A stretch of 64,000 nt of DNA from Isoptericola sp. AK164 (GCF_029643425.1 NZ_CP119106.1:1240001-1304000); one strand, 5' to 3'. Shown: positions 8,535 through 19,438, counted from the first letter of the stretch. Program-made: numbers and translations. Notes: generated from the letters alone by a model not told the origin.

Positions 8535-8555
8535 GCACGCCGCGAGGCGGCGTGC
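8535..8555 (+). terminator. Hairpin after ssb
   Basis: GCACGCCGC, a 3-nt loop and its exact complement lie 16 bp after the ssb stop and 48 bp before the ettA start. It is short but GC-only, and no T-run follows. Confidence 0.5.
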
Positions 8556-8602
8556 CTGCCGGAACCCCTGACGAAGCGCGATCGAACGGTGGAAGCGAGC
8601 CA

Positions 8603-10285
<1,683 letters not shown>

Positions 10286-10290
10286 GGTCT

Positions 10291-10323
10291 CCGACCCCGC
10301 CGGCGACACGTCGGCGGGGTCGG
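10291..10323 (+). terminator. Intrinsic terminator of ettA
   Basis: A perfect 12-bp stem (CCGACCCCGCCG and complement) with a 9-nt loop lies 6 bp after the ettA stop. Confidence 0.75.
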
Positions 10324-10362
10324 ATCCCTGCTGAGACCGCCCCCGGTGGGCAGACTGGGCAC

Positions 10363-12387
10363 ATGACCTCCACCGGCACCCCGGACGACGCCGACCACGC
10401 CGTCTCGCCGAGCGCCGCCGCCCTCACCACGGACGCGGCCACGGCCGTGCTCGTCGACGCCCTGGAGTCGCTGCGCGCCCGGCTCGGTGCGCTGCGCCTG
10501 CCGCTCGACGTCCCCGGAGCCACCCACTTCCGCGAGGACCTCGCCCGCGCGACCGCCCAGCTCGACGACTACCTGCTGCCCCGGCTGCGCGCCGAGCGCG
10601 CACCCCTGCTCGTCGTCGTCGGCGGGTCCACGGGCGCGGGCAAGTCGACCCTCGTCAACTCCCTGCTCGGCGAGCAGGTCACCAGCCCGGGCGTGCTGCG
10701 CCCCACCACCCGCTCGCCCGTGCTCGTCCACCATCCCCTCGACGCGCGCTGGTTCGGCGCCGAACGCGTGCTGCCCGGGCTGGCCCGGGTCGCGACCCAC
10801 GGTGACGTGTCCGGTCCGTCCTCGGGGCGTGACGACGACGGCCGCCCCACCCGCACGCTGCGTCTGGTGCACAGCGCCAACCTGCCGCAGGGCCTCGCGC
10901 TGCTGGACGCGCCCGACGTCGACTCCGTCGAGGAGGCCAACCGCGAGCTCGCCGGCCAGCTGCTCGGCGCCGCGGACCTGTGGCTCTTCGTCACCACGGC
11001 CGCCCGCTACGCCGACGCCGTGCCCTGGGAGCTGCTCACCACCGCCGCGTCGCGCCGGGCCCAGGTCGCCCTCGTCCTGGACCGGGTCGACCCGGGGGCC
11101 GAGGAGGTCGCCGGCGACCTGCGTCGCCTCATGACCGAGCACGGGCTGGCCGACGCCGCCCTCTTCGTCGTGCCGGAGACGGGCGGGGCGGGGGACGAGC
11201 GCATGATCGACGGCCTGCTGCCCGAGTCCGCCGTCGGCGAGCTCGCCACCTGGCTGTCCGGCGTCGGCGGGGACCCCGACTCCCGGGCCCGCGTCATCAC
11301 GGCCACCCGCGACGGCGTGGTCGACGACCTCGTCCGTCGCACGCAGGCGCTGGCCGACGCCGCCGACGCCCAGCAGGCCGCCGACGCGCGGCTGCGCGGC
11401 GCCGTCGAGCGCCACCACGCCGAGGCGCTGCGCCAGGTGGAGGCGGCGACCTCCGACGGTGCCCTGCTGCGGGGGGAGGTGCTGGCCCGGTGGCAGGACT
11501 TCATCGGCACCGGGGAGTTCTTCCGCTCGCTGGAGGCCGGCGTCGGCAAGGTGCGCGACGCCGTCGGCCGGTTCTTCCGCGGCCGGCCGAAGGAGGCGCC
11601 GCAGGTCGAGCAGGCCATCGCCCACGGGCTGGAGTCCGTCGTCCTGGACGGGGCCGAGCAGGCGGCCGAGCGCACCTACGCCGACTGGCGCGACGACGTC
11701 GCCGGCTCCACCCTCCTGGACGGGCTCGAGCTGTCCCGCACCGCCCCGAACCTGCGCGCAGAGGTCGCCGAGGCCATCCGTGGCTGGCAGGGCGACGTCC
11801 TGGCCCTCGTGCGCGAGCAGGGCGAGGGCCGCCGCGGGACCGCCCGCGCCCTGTCCTTCGGCGTCAACGCGCTCGGCGTGAGCCTCATGGTGGTCGTCTT
11901 CGCCTCCACCGCCGGCCTGACCGGCCTCGAGATCGGCATCGCCGGCGGCACCGCCGTGGCCGCGCAGAAGATCCTCGAGGCCGTGTTCGGCGACGACGCG
12001 GTACGCCGCCTGGCGGCCCAGGCCAAGGAGCGGCTGACCGCGCGCGTGGAGACGGTGCTGCGGGGGCAGTCGGCCCGCTACACCGCCCAGCTCGACGCGC
12101 TGGGTGCCGACCGGGCCGACGGCGAACGCCTGCGGGAGTCCGCGCGCGAGGTCGCCGACGCCGCACGCACCGAGCGGACCGGCCGGGAACGGCCCGCCGA
12201 CGGGCTCACGCGGCCGTGGAGCGGCGGTCTGCTGCGCGGCGCCGGCACCTTCCGACCGCCCACCGGCCCCGACGGCGTGCCCCGCGTGGCGGGCTCCCTC
12301 GCCGGGCGGGACACCGAGACCCCCGCACCCGACGAGCCGCCCCGGCCCCGCCTCTGGCAGCGGTGGCGACGGAAGGACCGCCCATGA
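10363..12387 (+). CDS. Dynamin-like GTPase, pair 2, first partner
   Basis: This 674-residue GTPase has P-loop GGSTGAGKST (87-96), a RPTTRSP switch I, DAPDVDS as G3 and LDRVDPG at the G4 position. It aligns closely with the protein at 4673-6328 over the GTPase domain, including the preceding LDEHLLPRL/LDDYLLPRL helix. It is about 120 residues longer and, near residues 500-550, has a clear hydrophobic pair (ALGVSLMVVVFASTAGLTG, then a Gly/Ala-rich segment) that could enter a membrane. The tail is proline/arginine-rich. It ends in an ATGA overlap with its partner. Confidence 0.83.
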   Translation: MTSTGTPDDADHAVSPSAAALTTDAATAVLVDALESLRARLGALRLPLDVPGATHFREDLARATAQLDDYLLPRLRAERAPLLVVVGGSTGAGKSTLVNSLLGEQVTSPGVLRPTTRSPVLVHHPLDARWFGAERVLPGLARVATHGDVSGPSSGRDDDGRPTRTLRLVHSANLPQGLALLDAPDVDSVEEANRELAGQLLGAADLWLFVTTAARYADAVPWELLTTAASRRAQVALVLDRVDPGAEEVAGDLRRLMTEHGLADAALFVVPETGGAGDERMIDGLLPESAVGELATWLSGVGGDPDSRARVITATRDGVVDDLVRRTQALADAADAQQAADARLRGAVERHHAEALRQVEAATSDGALLRGEVLARWQDFIGTGEFFRSLEAGVGKVRDAVGRFFRGRPKEAPQVEQAIAHGLESVVLDGAEQAAERTYADWRDDVAGSTLLDGLELSRTAPNLRAEVAEAIRGWQGDVLALVREQGEGRRGTARALSFGVNALGVSLMVVVFASTAGLTGLEIGIAGGTAVAAQKILEAVFGDDAVRRLAAQAKERLTARVETVLRGQSARYTAQLDALGADRADGERLRESAREVADAARTERTGRERPADGLTRPWSGGLLRGAGTFRPPTGPDGVPRVAGSLAGRDTETPAPDEPPRPRLWQRWRRKDRP

Positions 12388-14060
12388 AGGCCCCCGACCT
12401 GGCGACCCGGACCGCGGCGCTGGAGCGCGCCGTCGAGGCCGGGCAGGGGCGGCTGGACCGCGAGCTGGTGGACTCCGCACGGGGCGTGGTGGAACGCACC
12501 CGCGAACGCGGGGGACTGAGCGCCGAGCACACCGTCGCGGCGCTCGCCGGAGCGACGGGATCGGGCAAGTCCAGCGTGCTCAACGCCGTCGCCGACGCCG
12601 ACCTGGCGGTGCCCGGCGTGCAGCGCCCGACGACGGCGCACGCCCTCGCGGCGGTGTGGGGCGAGGGTGCGGACGAGCTGCTCGACTGGCTGGACGTGCC
12701 GCGCCGTCACGAGATGGAACCCGTCGCGGGGCAGGCCCCGCCGTCGGGCGTGCTGCGCCGCAGCCGGCCGGCGGGGATCTCGACCGGCCTGGTGCTGCTC
12801 GACCTGCCCGACCACGACTCGGTCGTGGTCGAGCACCGGGTGCGCGCCGAGCGGCTCGTGGAGCGGGCCGACCTGCTGGTGTGGGTCGTCGACCCGCAGA
12901 AGTACGCGGACGCGGCGCTGCACGAGCGGTACCTGCGCCCCCTGGCGGGCCGCGCCGAGGTCGTGGTCGTCGCGCTGAACCAGGTCGACCGGCTGTCCGC
13001 GGCCGAGACCGACGCCGTGCTCGCCGACCTGCGTCGGCTCGTGGCCGACGACGGCCTCGCCGGCGCCCGGGTCCTGGGCGTCTCGGCCCGCACCGGTCAG
13101 GGGGTCGACGAGCTGCGCGGTCTGCTGGCCGAGGCGGCACGGCGCCGCGAAGCGGCCGCCGCGCGGCTGACCGGGGACCTGCAGGCGGTCGGTCGCCGGG
13201 TCGCCGCTGCCGGCGGGCAGGCGCCGCCCGCCCGGGCCGCGGACCGCGCGCAGGGTGCGCTGGTGGACGCCCTGGAGGACGCGGCCGGAGCGACGACGGT
13301 CGTCGAGGCGGTGCGCTCGGCGGCACGGCGGGACGCGCGGATCGCCACCGGGTGGCCCGTGACCCGCTGGATCGCCCGGGCCCGCAAGGACCCGCTGCGT
13401 CGCCTCGGGCTGCGGCGGGACGACCTGCGGGTGCCGGCCGACCGGCCCGACCTGGCGCGGACGTCCTTGCCGCAGACCCGCCCGAGCGTGCGCGCCGCGA
13501 CGGCCACCGCAGTGCGCTCCTACGTGGACCAGGTCACGGCCGGCGCCCCCGACGCGTGGGTGCTGGCCGCACGGGACCGCGGGACGACGGCGATCGAGCG
13601 GCTCCCGGACGCCCTGGACCAGGCCGTCGCGGGCACGCGGCTGGAGGCCGAGCGGCGGCCGGTGTGGTGGCGGGTGGTCGGCGTGCTGCAGTGGCTGCTG
13701 CTCGCCGCCGCCGTCGTGGGACTGCTCTGGCTCGGCGTCTCGGCGGTGCTGTTGTACTTCCAGCTGCCGCCCCTGCTGATGCCCGTGGTGACGGTGGACC
13801 TCACGGCCCGGGGCGGGGGGACCTTCGACGTCCCCTGGCCGACGGTGCTGGCCCTGGGCGGGATCCTCGCCGGTCTGCTGCTGGCGCTGGTGTCACGGGG
13901 GGCGGCGGCGATCGGTGCCCGACGGCGGGCCGGACGCGTCCGCCGTCGGCTGCGGGCCTCGGTGAGCGAGGTCGCCGAGGTCGAGGTGCGCCGGCCGGTC
14001 GCCGCGGAGATGGAGGCGCTGGCGACCTGCCGGGAGGCGGCGGCCGTCGCCGCGGCCTGA
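12384..14060 (+). CDS. Dynamin-like GTPase, pair 2, second partner (two membrane segments)
   Basis: This 558-residue GTPase has P-loop GATGSGKSS (56-64), RPTTAHALA as G2, DLPDHDS as G3 and NQVD as G4. Like its paralogue at 6325-7908 it ends in two transmembrane segments (about 425-455 and 470-500) around a short exposed loop, then a basic RRRAGRVRRRLR stretch. The start overlaps the first partner's stop. The order (long first partner, then membrane-anchored NQVD partner) repeats pair 1, so the two-gene module appears to have been duplicated as a unit. Confidence 0.84.
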   Translation: MKAPDLATRTAALERAVEAGQGRLDRELVDSARGVVERTRERGGLSAEHTVAALAGATGSGKSSVLNAVADADLAVPGVQRPTTAHALAAVWGEGADELLDWLDVPRRHEMEPVAGQAPPSGVLRRSRPAGISTGLVLLDLPDHDSVVVEHRVRAERLVERADLLVWVVDPQKYADAALHERYLRPLAGRAEVVVVALNQVDRLSAAETDAVLADLRRLVADDGLAGARVLGVSARTGQGVDELRGLLAEAARRREAAAARLTGDLQAVGRRVAAAGGQAPPARAADRAQGALVDALEDAAGATTVVEAVRSAARRDARIATGWPVTRWIARARKDPLRRLGLRRDDLRVPADRPDLARTSLPQTRPSVRAATATAVRSYVDQVTAGAPDAWVLAARDRGTTAIERLPDALDQAVAGTRLEAERRPVWWRVVGVLQWLLLAAAVVGLLWLGVSAVLLYFQLPPLLMPVVTVDLTARGGGTFDVPWPTVLALGGILAGLLLALVSRGAAAIGARRRAGRVRRRLRASVSEVAEVEVRRPVAAEMEALATCREAAAVAAA

Positions 14061-14100
14061 GGTCCGCGACGGCGTGCGTCGTCGTGCGACGATGCCGACC

Positions 14101-14598
14101 ATGACTCGTCTGCACGTGCCCGTCTCGCTGCGCTGGTCCGACCTGGACGCCTACCAGCACGTCAACAACGTCGCGATGTTCCGCCTGCTGGAGGACGCCC
14201 GCATCACCGCGTTCTGGCAGCACCCCGAGTCGGAGGACCCCTGGCCGACGGCGATCCTGGACACGGGTCCGCACGCCACCTCGCACACGCTCGTGGCTGG
14301 TCAGCAGATCGAGTACCTGCGTCCGCTCGGCTTCTCCCGCGACCCCGTGCGCGTGGAGATGTGGATCGGGTCGATCGGGGGCGCGTCCCTGGAGGTCTGC
14401 TACGAGGTGTACGACGGCGCCCAGGGCGGTTTCCCGCGGACCGGCCCGGCGTCCGGGCGGGAGCCGTACACCCGGGCCGTGACGACGATCGTGGTGATCG
14501 ACGCCGCCTCGGGTCGTCCGCGCCGGATCTCGCCCGAGGAGCGTGCCGTGTTCGCACGGTTCGCGGAGGACCCGATCGCGTTCCGCCGGCGTCGCTGA
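14101..14598 (+). CDS. Acyl-CoA thioesterase, hotdog fold (4HBT type)
   Basis: This 165-residue single hotdog-domain protein probably hydrolyses acyl-CoA thioesters. The 4HBT active-site pattern is visible near the start: RWSDLDAYQHVNNVAMFRLLEDAR, where the Asp of WSDLDAYQHVNN is the usual catalytic acid. The IEYLRPLGF strand and the late TTIVVIDAASGRPRRIS strand also fit. Substrate chain length cannot be inferred. It is preceded by the GTPase pair and followed by a convergent SDR gene across a long palindrome. Confidence 0.88.
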   Translation: MTRLHVPVSLRWSDLDAYQHVNNVAMFRLLEDARITAFWQHPESEDPWPTAILDTGPHATSHTLVAGQQIEYLRPLGFSRDPVRVEMWIGSIGGASLEVCYEVYDGAQGGFPRTGPASGREPYTRAVTTIVVIDAASGRPRRISPEERAVFARFAEDPIAFRRRR

Positions 14599-14619
14599 TC
14601 TCCGCGCGCCCCACCCGAT

Positions 14620-14681
14620 GCTGTGGGCGTGAAATCTGCAGCTCGGAGTCGCCCCCGAGCTGCAGATTTCACGCCCACAGC
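14620..14681. repeat. Dispersed palindromic element, copy 1
   Basis: A perfect 27-bp inverted repeat with an 8-nt loop lies between the 3' ends of two convergent genes. Each arm carries the core GTGGGCGTGAAATCTGCAG, also present in the palindrome at 29454-29513. The inner part of the stem (CTCGG here) differs from the other copy but still pairs perfectly. It probably serves as a bidirectional terminator and may be a REP-like mobile palindrome. Confidence 0.85.
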
Positions 14682-14703
14682 GGGGCTCGGGGTGGGGCAG
14701 GGC

Positions 14704-16344
14704 TCAGGAGCCGGCGTCGGCGGCCCGGCTCTCGGCGGCTTGGTGCCGGCTCTCCTGCTGGTCGCCCGCGCGCGCCTCGGCGGCGCGCGCGACGTTGCGC
14801 TGCATGCCGCCGAACACGATCCCGTGGAACGGGGCGACGGACCACCAGTACGCCTGGCCGAGCAGGCCGTGGGGGTAGAACAGCGCCCGCTGGGCGAAGT
14901 AGGTGCGCTGCGGCCCGCTGGCGTCGGCGGGCTCCGGCCCCGGGTCGTCCGCGTCGGTGACCTCCTCCGCCGACTCGTCCACCCGCAGCTCCAGCCAGGC
15001 CAGCCCCGGCAGGCGCATCTCCGCCCGCAGCAGCAGGCGCCGGCCCGGCTCCAGGGCCTCGACCCGCCAGAAGTCGAGCGCGTCGTCGACCCGCAGCCGG
15101 TGCTCGTCCCGCCGGCCGCGGCGCAGTCCCGGCCCGCCGACGATGCGGTCCATCAGGCCCCGCAGCCGCCACGCCAGCGACCACGAGTACCAGCCGTCCT
15201 GGCCGCCGATCTCCTCGATCATCTGCCACAGCACGTCGCGCGGGGCGTGCACGACCGTGCGCCGCTCGTCGACGTAGAGCGACCCGCCGGCCCAGTCGGG
15301 GTCCGTGGGCAGCGGGTCCGACGGCGCCCCCGGCACCGAGGCCGAGGTCCAGCGGGTCGTCACCTCGCCGTCGTGGATACGGGTCAGCGCCAGCTCGATC
15401 GCCCGGGTCACGTCCACGCGTCCCTCGGGCGGGTCGGGCACGAGCTCGCGGATGTCGTCCTCCAGGCACACGACCTCGTGCTGCAGCGACTCGACCAGCG
15501 GGCGGGCGATCCCGGACGGGACGGGCGTCACCACCCCCACCCAGTGGCTGGACAGCCGCGGCGTCAGCACCGGCACCCCGACGATGAGTCGCCGGGGCAG
15601 GCCCGCGACCCGGGCGTAGCGCTGCATCATGTCGCGGTAGGTGACGATCTCCGGGCCGCCGATGTCGAACCCGCGCGAGACGTCCGGCGGCATCGCGGCC
15701 GCGCCGACCAGGTAGCGCAGCACGTCGCGGATCGCGATCGGCTGGATGCGGTTGTCCACCCACCGCGGTGTGGTCATCGCGGGCAGCCGCTCGGTCAGGT
15801 AGCGCATCATCTCGAACGACGCCGAGCCCGAGCCGAGGATGACCGCCGCTCGCAGCACCGTCGTCGGCACGCCCGAGGCGAGCAGGATCTCCTCGACCTC
15901 CTTGCGCGAGGACAGGTGCGGCGACAGCTCGCCCTCGGGGACGTCGGGATACAGGCCGCCGAGGTAGACGATGCGCCCCACGCCAGCCTCCCGCGCCGCG
16001 CGGGCGAACGTCAGCGCGTTGCGCCGGTCGCGCACCTCGAAGGTGCGACCCGTGCCGAGCGAGTGCACCAGGTAGTAGGCGACGTCGGCGCCCCGCAGAG
16101 CCTCGCGGGTGGCGTCCAGGTCGGAGACGTCGGCGCGGACCGCCTCGACGTCGCCGGCCCACCGGCGCCCCGCGAGACGGTCGGGGTTCCGCGTCAGCGC
16201 ACGCACGGTGTAGCCGGCCGCGAGCAGCTCGGGGACGAGCCGGCCACCCACGTAACCGGTCACGCCGGTCACCGCGACGGTGGCCGGGGTGTCGGTGGGC
16301 ACCGAGGCGGTCACAGGGTCCGGGGCGGGAGAGTCGGTCGACAT
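14704..16344 (-). CDS. SDR-family NAD(P)-binding protein with C-terminal DUF2867
   Basis: This 546-residue two-domain protein has an atypical SDR Rossmann domain at its N-terminus (VAVTGVTGYVGGRLVPELLAAG, residues about 24-45; YYLVHSLGTG; RIVYLGGLYPD). The C-terminal domain is DUF2867, a START/polyketide-cyclase-like fold (GGQDGWYSWSLAWRLRGLMDRIVGGPGLRRGRR). Bacterial relatives are annotated NmrA- or YbjT-like. The catalytic YxxxK is not evident, so it may be a binding or sensor protein. The ATG at 16344 was preferred to one 11 codons upstream, which would overlap the flanking region. The substrate is unknown. Confidence 0.82.
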   Translation of the reverse strand: MSTDSPAPDPVTASVPTDTPATVAVTGVTGYVGGRLVPELLAAGYTVRALTRNPDRLAGRRWAGDVEAVRADVSDLDATREALRGADVAYYLVHSLGTGRTFEVRDRRNALTFARAAREAGVGRIVYLGGLYPDVPEGELSPHLSSRKEVEEILLASGVPTTVLRAAVILGSGSASFEMMRYLTERLPAMTTPRWVDNRIQPIAIRDVLRYLVGAAAMPPDVSRGFDIGGPEIVTYRDMMQRYARVAGLPRRLIVGVPVLTPRLSSHWVGVVTPVPSGIARPLVESLQHEVVCLEDDIRELVPDPPEGRVDVTRAIELALTRIHDGEVTTRWTSASVPGAPSDPLPTDPDWAGGSLYVDERRTVVHAPRDVLWQMIEEIGGQDGWYSWSLAWRLRGLMDRIVGGPGLRRGRRDEHRLRVDDALDFWRVEALEPGRRLLLRAEMRLPGLAWLELRVDESAEEVTDADDPGPEPADASGPQRTYFAQRALFYPHGLLGQAYWWSVAPFHGIVFGGMQRNVARAAEARAGDQQESRHQAAESRAADAGS

Positions 16345-16401
16345 CCCGTCAGTCTGCCGCCGGAACGGCGCGAGCACAGTCTGAACGGGCCCCGCCGCAG
16401 G

Positions 16402-17298
16402 TCAGGCGGGCAGCCGGACCATGCCCTCCTGGGCGATGGTCGCCACCAGCGCGCCCTCGCGGTCGTACACCCGGGCCAGCCCCAGGCCGCGGCCGCCCTG
16501 GGCTCCCGGCGACTCCTGGACGTACAGCAGCCACTCGTCGGCCCTGGCGTCCCGGTGGAACCACATGGCGTGGTCCAGCGAGGCCATCGGTACCGCGCCG
16601 CCGACGTCCAGCCAGGACTTGCCGGCCCCGCGCAGGATCGGCTCCAGCATGACCTGGTCGCAGCTGTACGCCAGGAGCGCGCGGTGCAGCAGCAGGTCGT
16701 CGGACTCGATCGCGTGCCGCGCGCGCATCCACACCATCTGCTGCGGGCGGGGCTCGTCCGCCGGGCCCACGTAGAGCGAGCCGCCCACGTGCGCCAGCTC
16801 GAACGCCGACCCGTCGGCCCAGTAGCGGGCCGCCGGGTGGTCGATCCCGCGCAGGGCCTCGAAGGCCGAGGTCACCTCCTCCGGCGCCGGGACGCCGTCG
16901 GGCATCGGGACGTGCGTCTCGTAGCCGGGCTGGTCGACCTGGAACGACGCCGTCAGCGACAGGATCGGACGACCCGCCTGGATCGCGTGCGTACGGCGCG
17001 CGCTGAAGGAGCGGCCGTCGCGCAGCCGTTCGACGGCGAAGTCGATCGGGGAGTCCAGGGACCCCTCGCGCAGGAAGTAGGCGTGCAGGGAGTGCGGGAG
17101 CCGGTCGTCCTCGACGGTGCGGCCGCACGCCAGCAGGGCCTGGGCCAGCACCTGCCCGCCGTAGACCCGGCGGGCCGGGCCGGGCACGGAGTCGCCGCGC
17201 CAGACGTCGTCCTCGCCGCGGGGTCCCCAGCCCTCGATCTCGTGCAGGTCGAGGGCGGCCAGCAGCCGGTCCAGGGGGCCGTCGGGGGCGTCGCTCAC
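16402..17298 (-). CDS. tesB: Acyl-CoA thioesterase II
   Basis: This 298-residue double-hotdog thioesterase cleaves medium- to long-chain acyl-CoA in the cytoplasm. Family signatures include RVYGGQVLAQALLACGRTV, LHAYFLREGSLDSPIDFAVERLRDGRSFSARR, and in the second domain LAYSCDQVMLEPILR and SLDHAMWFHRDARADEWLLY. The Asp of SLDHAMWFH and the downstream Gln/Thr are the usual catalytic set. It starts with GTG at 17298. The 3' end of the upstream hemoglobin gene and a tandemly duplicated spacer precede it. Confidence 0.93.
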   Translation of the reverse strand: MSDAPDGPLDRLLAALDLHEIEGWGPRGEDDVWRGDSVPGPARRVYGGQVLAQALLACGRTVEDDRLPHSLHAYFLREGSLDSPIDFAVERLRDGRSFSARRTHAIQAGRPILSLTASFQVDQPGYETHVPMPDGVPAPEEVTSAFEALRGIDHPAARYWADGSAFELAHVGGSLYVGPADEPRPQQMVWMRARHAIESDDLLLHRALLAYSCDQVMLEPILRGAGKSWLDVGGAVPMASLDHAMWFHRDARADEWLLYVQESPGAQGGRGLGLARVYDREGALVATIAQEGMVRLPA

Positions 17299-17307
17299 GC
17301 TCGTCTC

Positions 17308-17467
17308 ATTCCTCGGGTCGTCGGGTCGGGATGCTGCTGTGCTCGGTGCGGGACGGGTCCTCGTGCCTCGGCCCCACCCTCACCTCGCTCCGCATCATTC
17401 CTGGTGCTGTCGGGTCGGGATGTTGCTGCGGGCGAGACCTCGTTCCTCGGCCGCCGCCCTCCGCATC
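17308..17467. repeat. Two imperfect tandem units next to the hemoglobin gene
   Basis: Two units of about 89 and 71 bp each begin ATTCCT, carry GTCGGGTCGGGATGYTGCTG and a CCTCG..CCTCGGCC block, and end CTCCGCATC. A third ATTCCTCG lies in the last codons of the hemoglobin gene. The copies differ by small indels and substitutions. They look like a duplicated gene end and spacer, with no coding capacity recognised. Confidence 0.7.
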
Positions 17468-17849
17468 ATTCCTCGAAGGTGTTGATCATGCTGAAGGCCG
17501 CGCGCTCGAGGTAGTCCCAGAGCTGGGACTCGTGGGCGGGCGGCAGGTCCAGGGAGTCGACGGCGGTGCGCATGTGCGCCAGCCAGCGATCCCGGGCGTC
17601 GGGGTTGACCTTGAACGGCGCGTGCCGCATCCGCAGCCGCGGGTGCCCGCGCTGCTGGCTGTACGTCGTCGGACCGCCCCAGTACTGCTCGAGGAAGAGC
17701 GTCAGGCGTTCCTTCGCCGGTCCGAGGTCCTCCTCGGGGTACATCGGGCGCAGGACCTCGTCGGTGGCCACGCCCTCGTAGAACACGTCCACGAGGCGCA
17801 CGAACGTCTCGTGGCCGCCGACGTCGTCGTAAAAGGTGGGGGTCGTCAC
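17466..17849 (-). CDS. glbO: Group II truncated hemoglobin
   Basis: This 127-residue 2-on-2 heme protein of the GlbO group is linked to oxygen or nitric-oxide chemistry. Diagnostic features are [65 protein letters not shown] (the proximal His is in RMRHAPF), the GlbO-type Trp region ([15 protein letters not shown]) and [15 protein letters not shown]. The GTG at 17849 has GGGAAG 8 nt upstream, while a GTG two codons earlier would sit inside that ribosome-binding site. It could be cotranscribed with tesB across the repeated spacer. Confidence 0.94.
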   Translation of the reverse strand: MTTPTFYDDVGGHETFVRLVDVFYEGVATDEVLRPMYPEEDLGPAKERLTLFLEQYWGGPTTYSQQRGHPRLRMRHAPFKVNPDARDRWLAHMRTAVDSLDLPPAHESQLWDYLERAAFSMINTFEE

Positions 17850-17974
17850 CGGCACATCTTCCCAGACGCACGCTCGGGCGTCCGTGGCGGAAGTCACCGC
17901 CCGCTCGTGCGAGGGGTTAGGCTGGTCACGGAACTGCAACGGCGCAATCCGACGACATCTTGGGGAGAGACCGA

Positions 17975-18214
17975 ATGAGCAAGGCGGAGAACATCCTCGC
18001 AGCACTGGGCGGGACCGCGAACGTGGTCGAGCTGGAGCCGTGCATCACGCGGCTGCGCGTCCAGGTGTCGGATCCCGAGCAGGTCGACGAGCCCGCCCTC
18101 AAGGAGTCCGGCGCCTTCGGCGTCGTACGGTCCGGACGCATCATCCAGGTCATCGTCGGCCCCGAGGCCGACAACCTGGCCGCCGAGCTCGACGGCCGGC
18201 TCACCTCGGCCTGA
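17975..18214 (+). CDS. Stand-alone PTS EIIB domain, glucose/N-acetylglucosamine type
   Basis: This 79-residue EIIB domain has the phosphorylation cysteine at position 23 in [12 protein letters not shown], followed by the family [27 protein letters not shown]. It would carry phosphate from EIIA to a sugar. No EIIC permease, EIIA, HPr or EI gene lies nearby, so it must work with a permease encoded elsewhere or as a phosphorylation-state sensor. GGGGAGAG sits just before the ATG at 17975. Confidence 0.9.
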   Translation: MSKAENILAALGGTANVVELEPCITRLRVQVSDPEQVDEPALKESGAFGVVRSGRIIQVIVGPEADNLAAELDGRLTSA

Positions 18215-18235
18215 CGACCTCGTCGCGGGGCGACG

Positions 18236-18270
18236 AGCCCGGGGCCGACGCCGCAGCGACGCCCCGGGCT
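18236..18270. terminator. Bidirectional terminator between EIIB and mscS
   Basis: A 10-bp perfect stem (AGCCCGGGGC and complement) encloses a 15-nt loop, located between the stops of two convergent genes. Confidence 0.6.
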
Positions 18271-18290
18271 GCCCGCACCGCGCGGGCTTC

Positions 18291-19325
18291 TCAGGCCTGC
18301 TCGGGGACCTCGACACGCTCCGAACGCACCGCACCGACCTGGCGCAGCTCGTCCTGCGCCGCCCGCAGCAGTGCGCGGGAGACGTTCCACTGGATGCCCG
18401 GACGCGTCTGGGCCATGATCGTGAACGACATCGAGAAGTCCGACACCGCGTCCACGCCGTTGCGCACCGCCGGCGGCTCGAGGAACTCCTGACCGAACTC
18501 CTCGCTGCGGGCCACGGCGTCGCAGGCCCGGCCCAGCGCCGCCCGGACCACGTCGACGTCGGCGTCGACCGGGACGTGCACCTCGGCCAGCGCGCGCGAC
18601 CAGCGCTGGGTCCGGTTGCCGGCCCGCAGGATCTCGCCGTTGCGCACCCACCACAGCGTGCCGTCCAGGGCCCGCACCTTGGTCGTTCGCAGCTGGACCT
18701 CCTCGACCTCGCCCTCCGCGCCGGAGCCGAGGTCGACCCAGTCGCCGACGCCGTACTGGTCCTCGATGAGGATGAAGATGCCGGAGATGAAGTCGCGCAC
18801 CAGCGACTGCGCGCCGAAGCCCAGCGCGATGCCGGCCACACCGGCCGACGCCAGCAGCGGCCCGACGGGCTGGCCCACGGCGGACAGCACGCTGAGCACC
18901 ACCATGACGCCGACGACGATGTTCGCCGTGGAGGTCAGCACCGAACCGACGGTCCGGGCACGCTGGGCGCGTCGCTCGGAGGCCAGCGGGTTGGCCACGG
19001 CCATCGCGTCCTCGACGAGCGGCGTCCTGCCGAACCAGGCCTTCCACCCCTTGCGCTCGGCGGGGACGGCCTTGCTGCCCCCGAGGGCGATGCGCTCGGC
19101 GACGTGGGAGATCACGCGGCGCAGCGCCACGAGGACGACGATCCCGAAGAGCAGGATCACGAGGATCTGCAGCGGCCAGCCGGTGAACCACTCCCAGAAC
19201 GTGTTCCCGGCGTCGGCGGCCACGTCCCCCGCGTTCTCCAGCACCCCCTCGGAGGTGCTCGGCTCGGGGGCGGGGTCGGTGTCGAACGGCAGGGGCAGGC
19301 TGAAGATCACGGGTTCATCACGCAC
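18291..19325 (-). CDS. mscS: Small-conductance mechanosensitive channel (MscS family)
   Basis: This roughly 344-residue membrane channel releases solutes on hypo-osmotic shock. The hallmark pore helix and beta domain are present: GPLLASAGVAGIALGFGAQSLVRDFISGIFILIEDQYGVGDWVDLG, then EVEEVQLRTTKVRALDGTLWWVRNGEI. Two earlier hydrophobic segments (WPLQILVILLFGIVVLVALRRVI and ANIVVGVMVVLSVLSAVG) complete a three-helix topology. The start is uncertain: GTG at 19325 or 19310 both give a plausible short cytoplasmic N-terminus. Farther upstream the frame overlaps the divergent malQ promoter. Confidence 0.9.
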   Translation of the reverse strand: MRDEPVIFSLPLPFDTDPAPEPSTSEGVLENAGDVAADAGNTFWEWFTGWPLQILVILLFGIVVLVALRRVISHVAERIALGGSKAVPAERKGWKAWFGRTPLVEDAMAVANPLASERRAQRARTVGSVLTSTANIVVGVMVVLSVLSAVGQPVGPLLASAGVAGIALGFGAQSLVRDFISGIFILIEDQYGVGDWVDLGSGAEGEVEEVQLRTTKVRALDGTLWWVRNGEILRAGNRTQRWSRALAEVHVPVDADVDVVRAALGRACDAVARSEEFGQEFLEPPAVRNGVDAVSDFSMSFTIMAQTRPGIQWNVSRALLRAAQDELRQVGAVRSERVEVPEQA

Positions 19326-19438
19326 GCGGGCCACGTTATCGTCCCGGACCCGGCGAACGCCCGGGCGGTCCGCACCGAACCGCTCGCCGTCGGCGTGCGG
19401 TGCCTGCCTCGACGTGCTGATAGTGGCAGGATCGTCGT

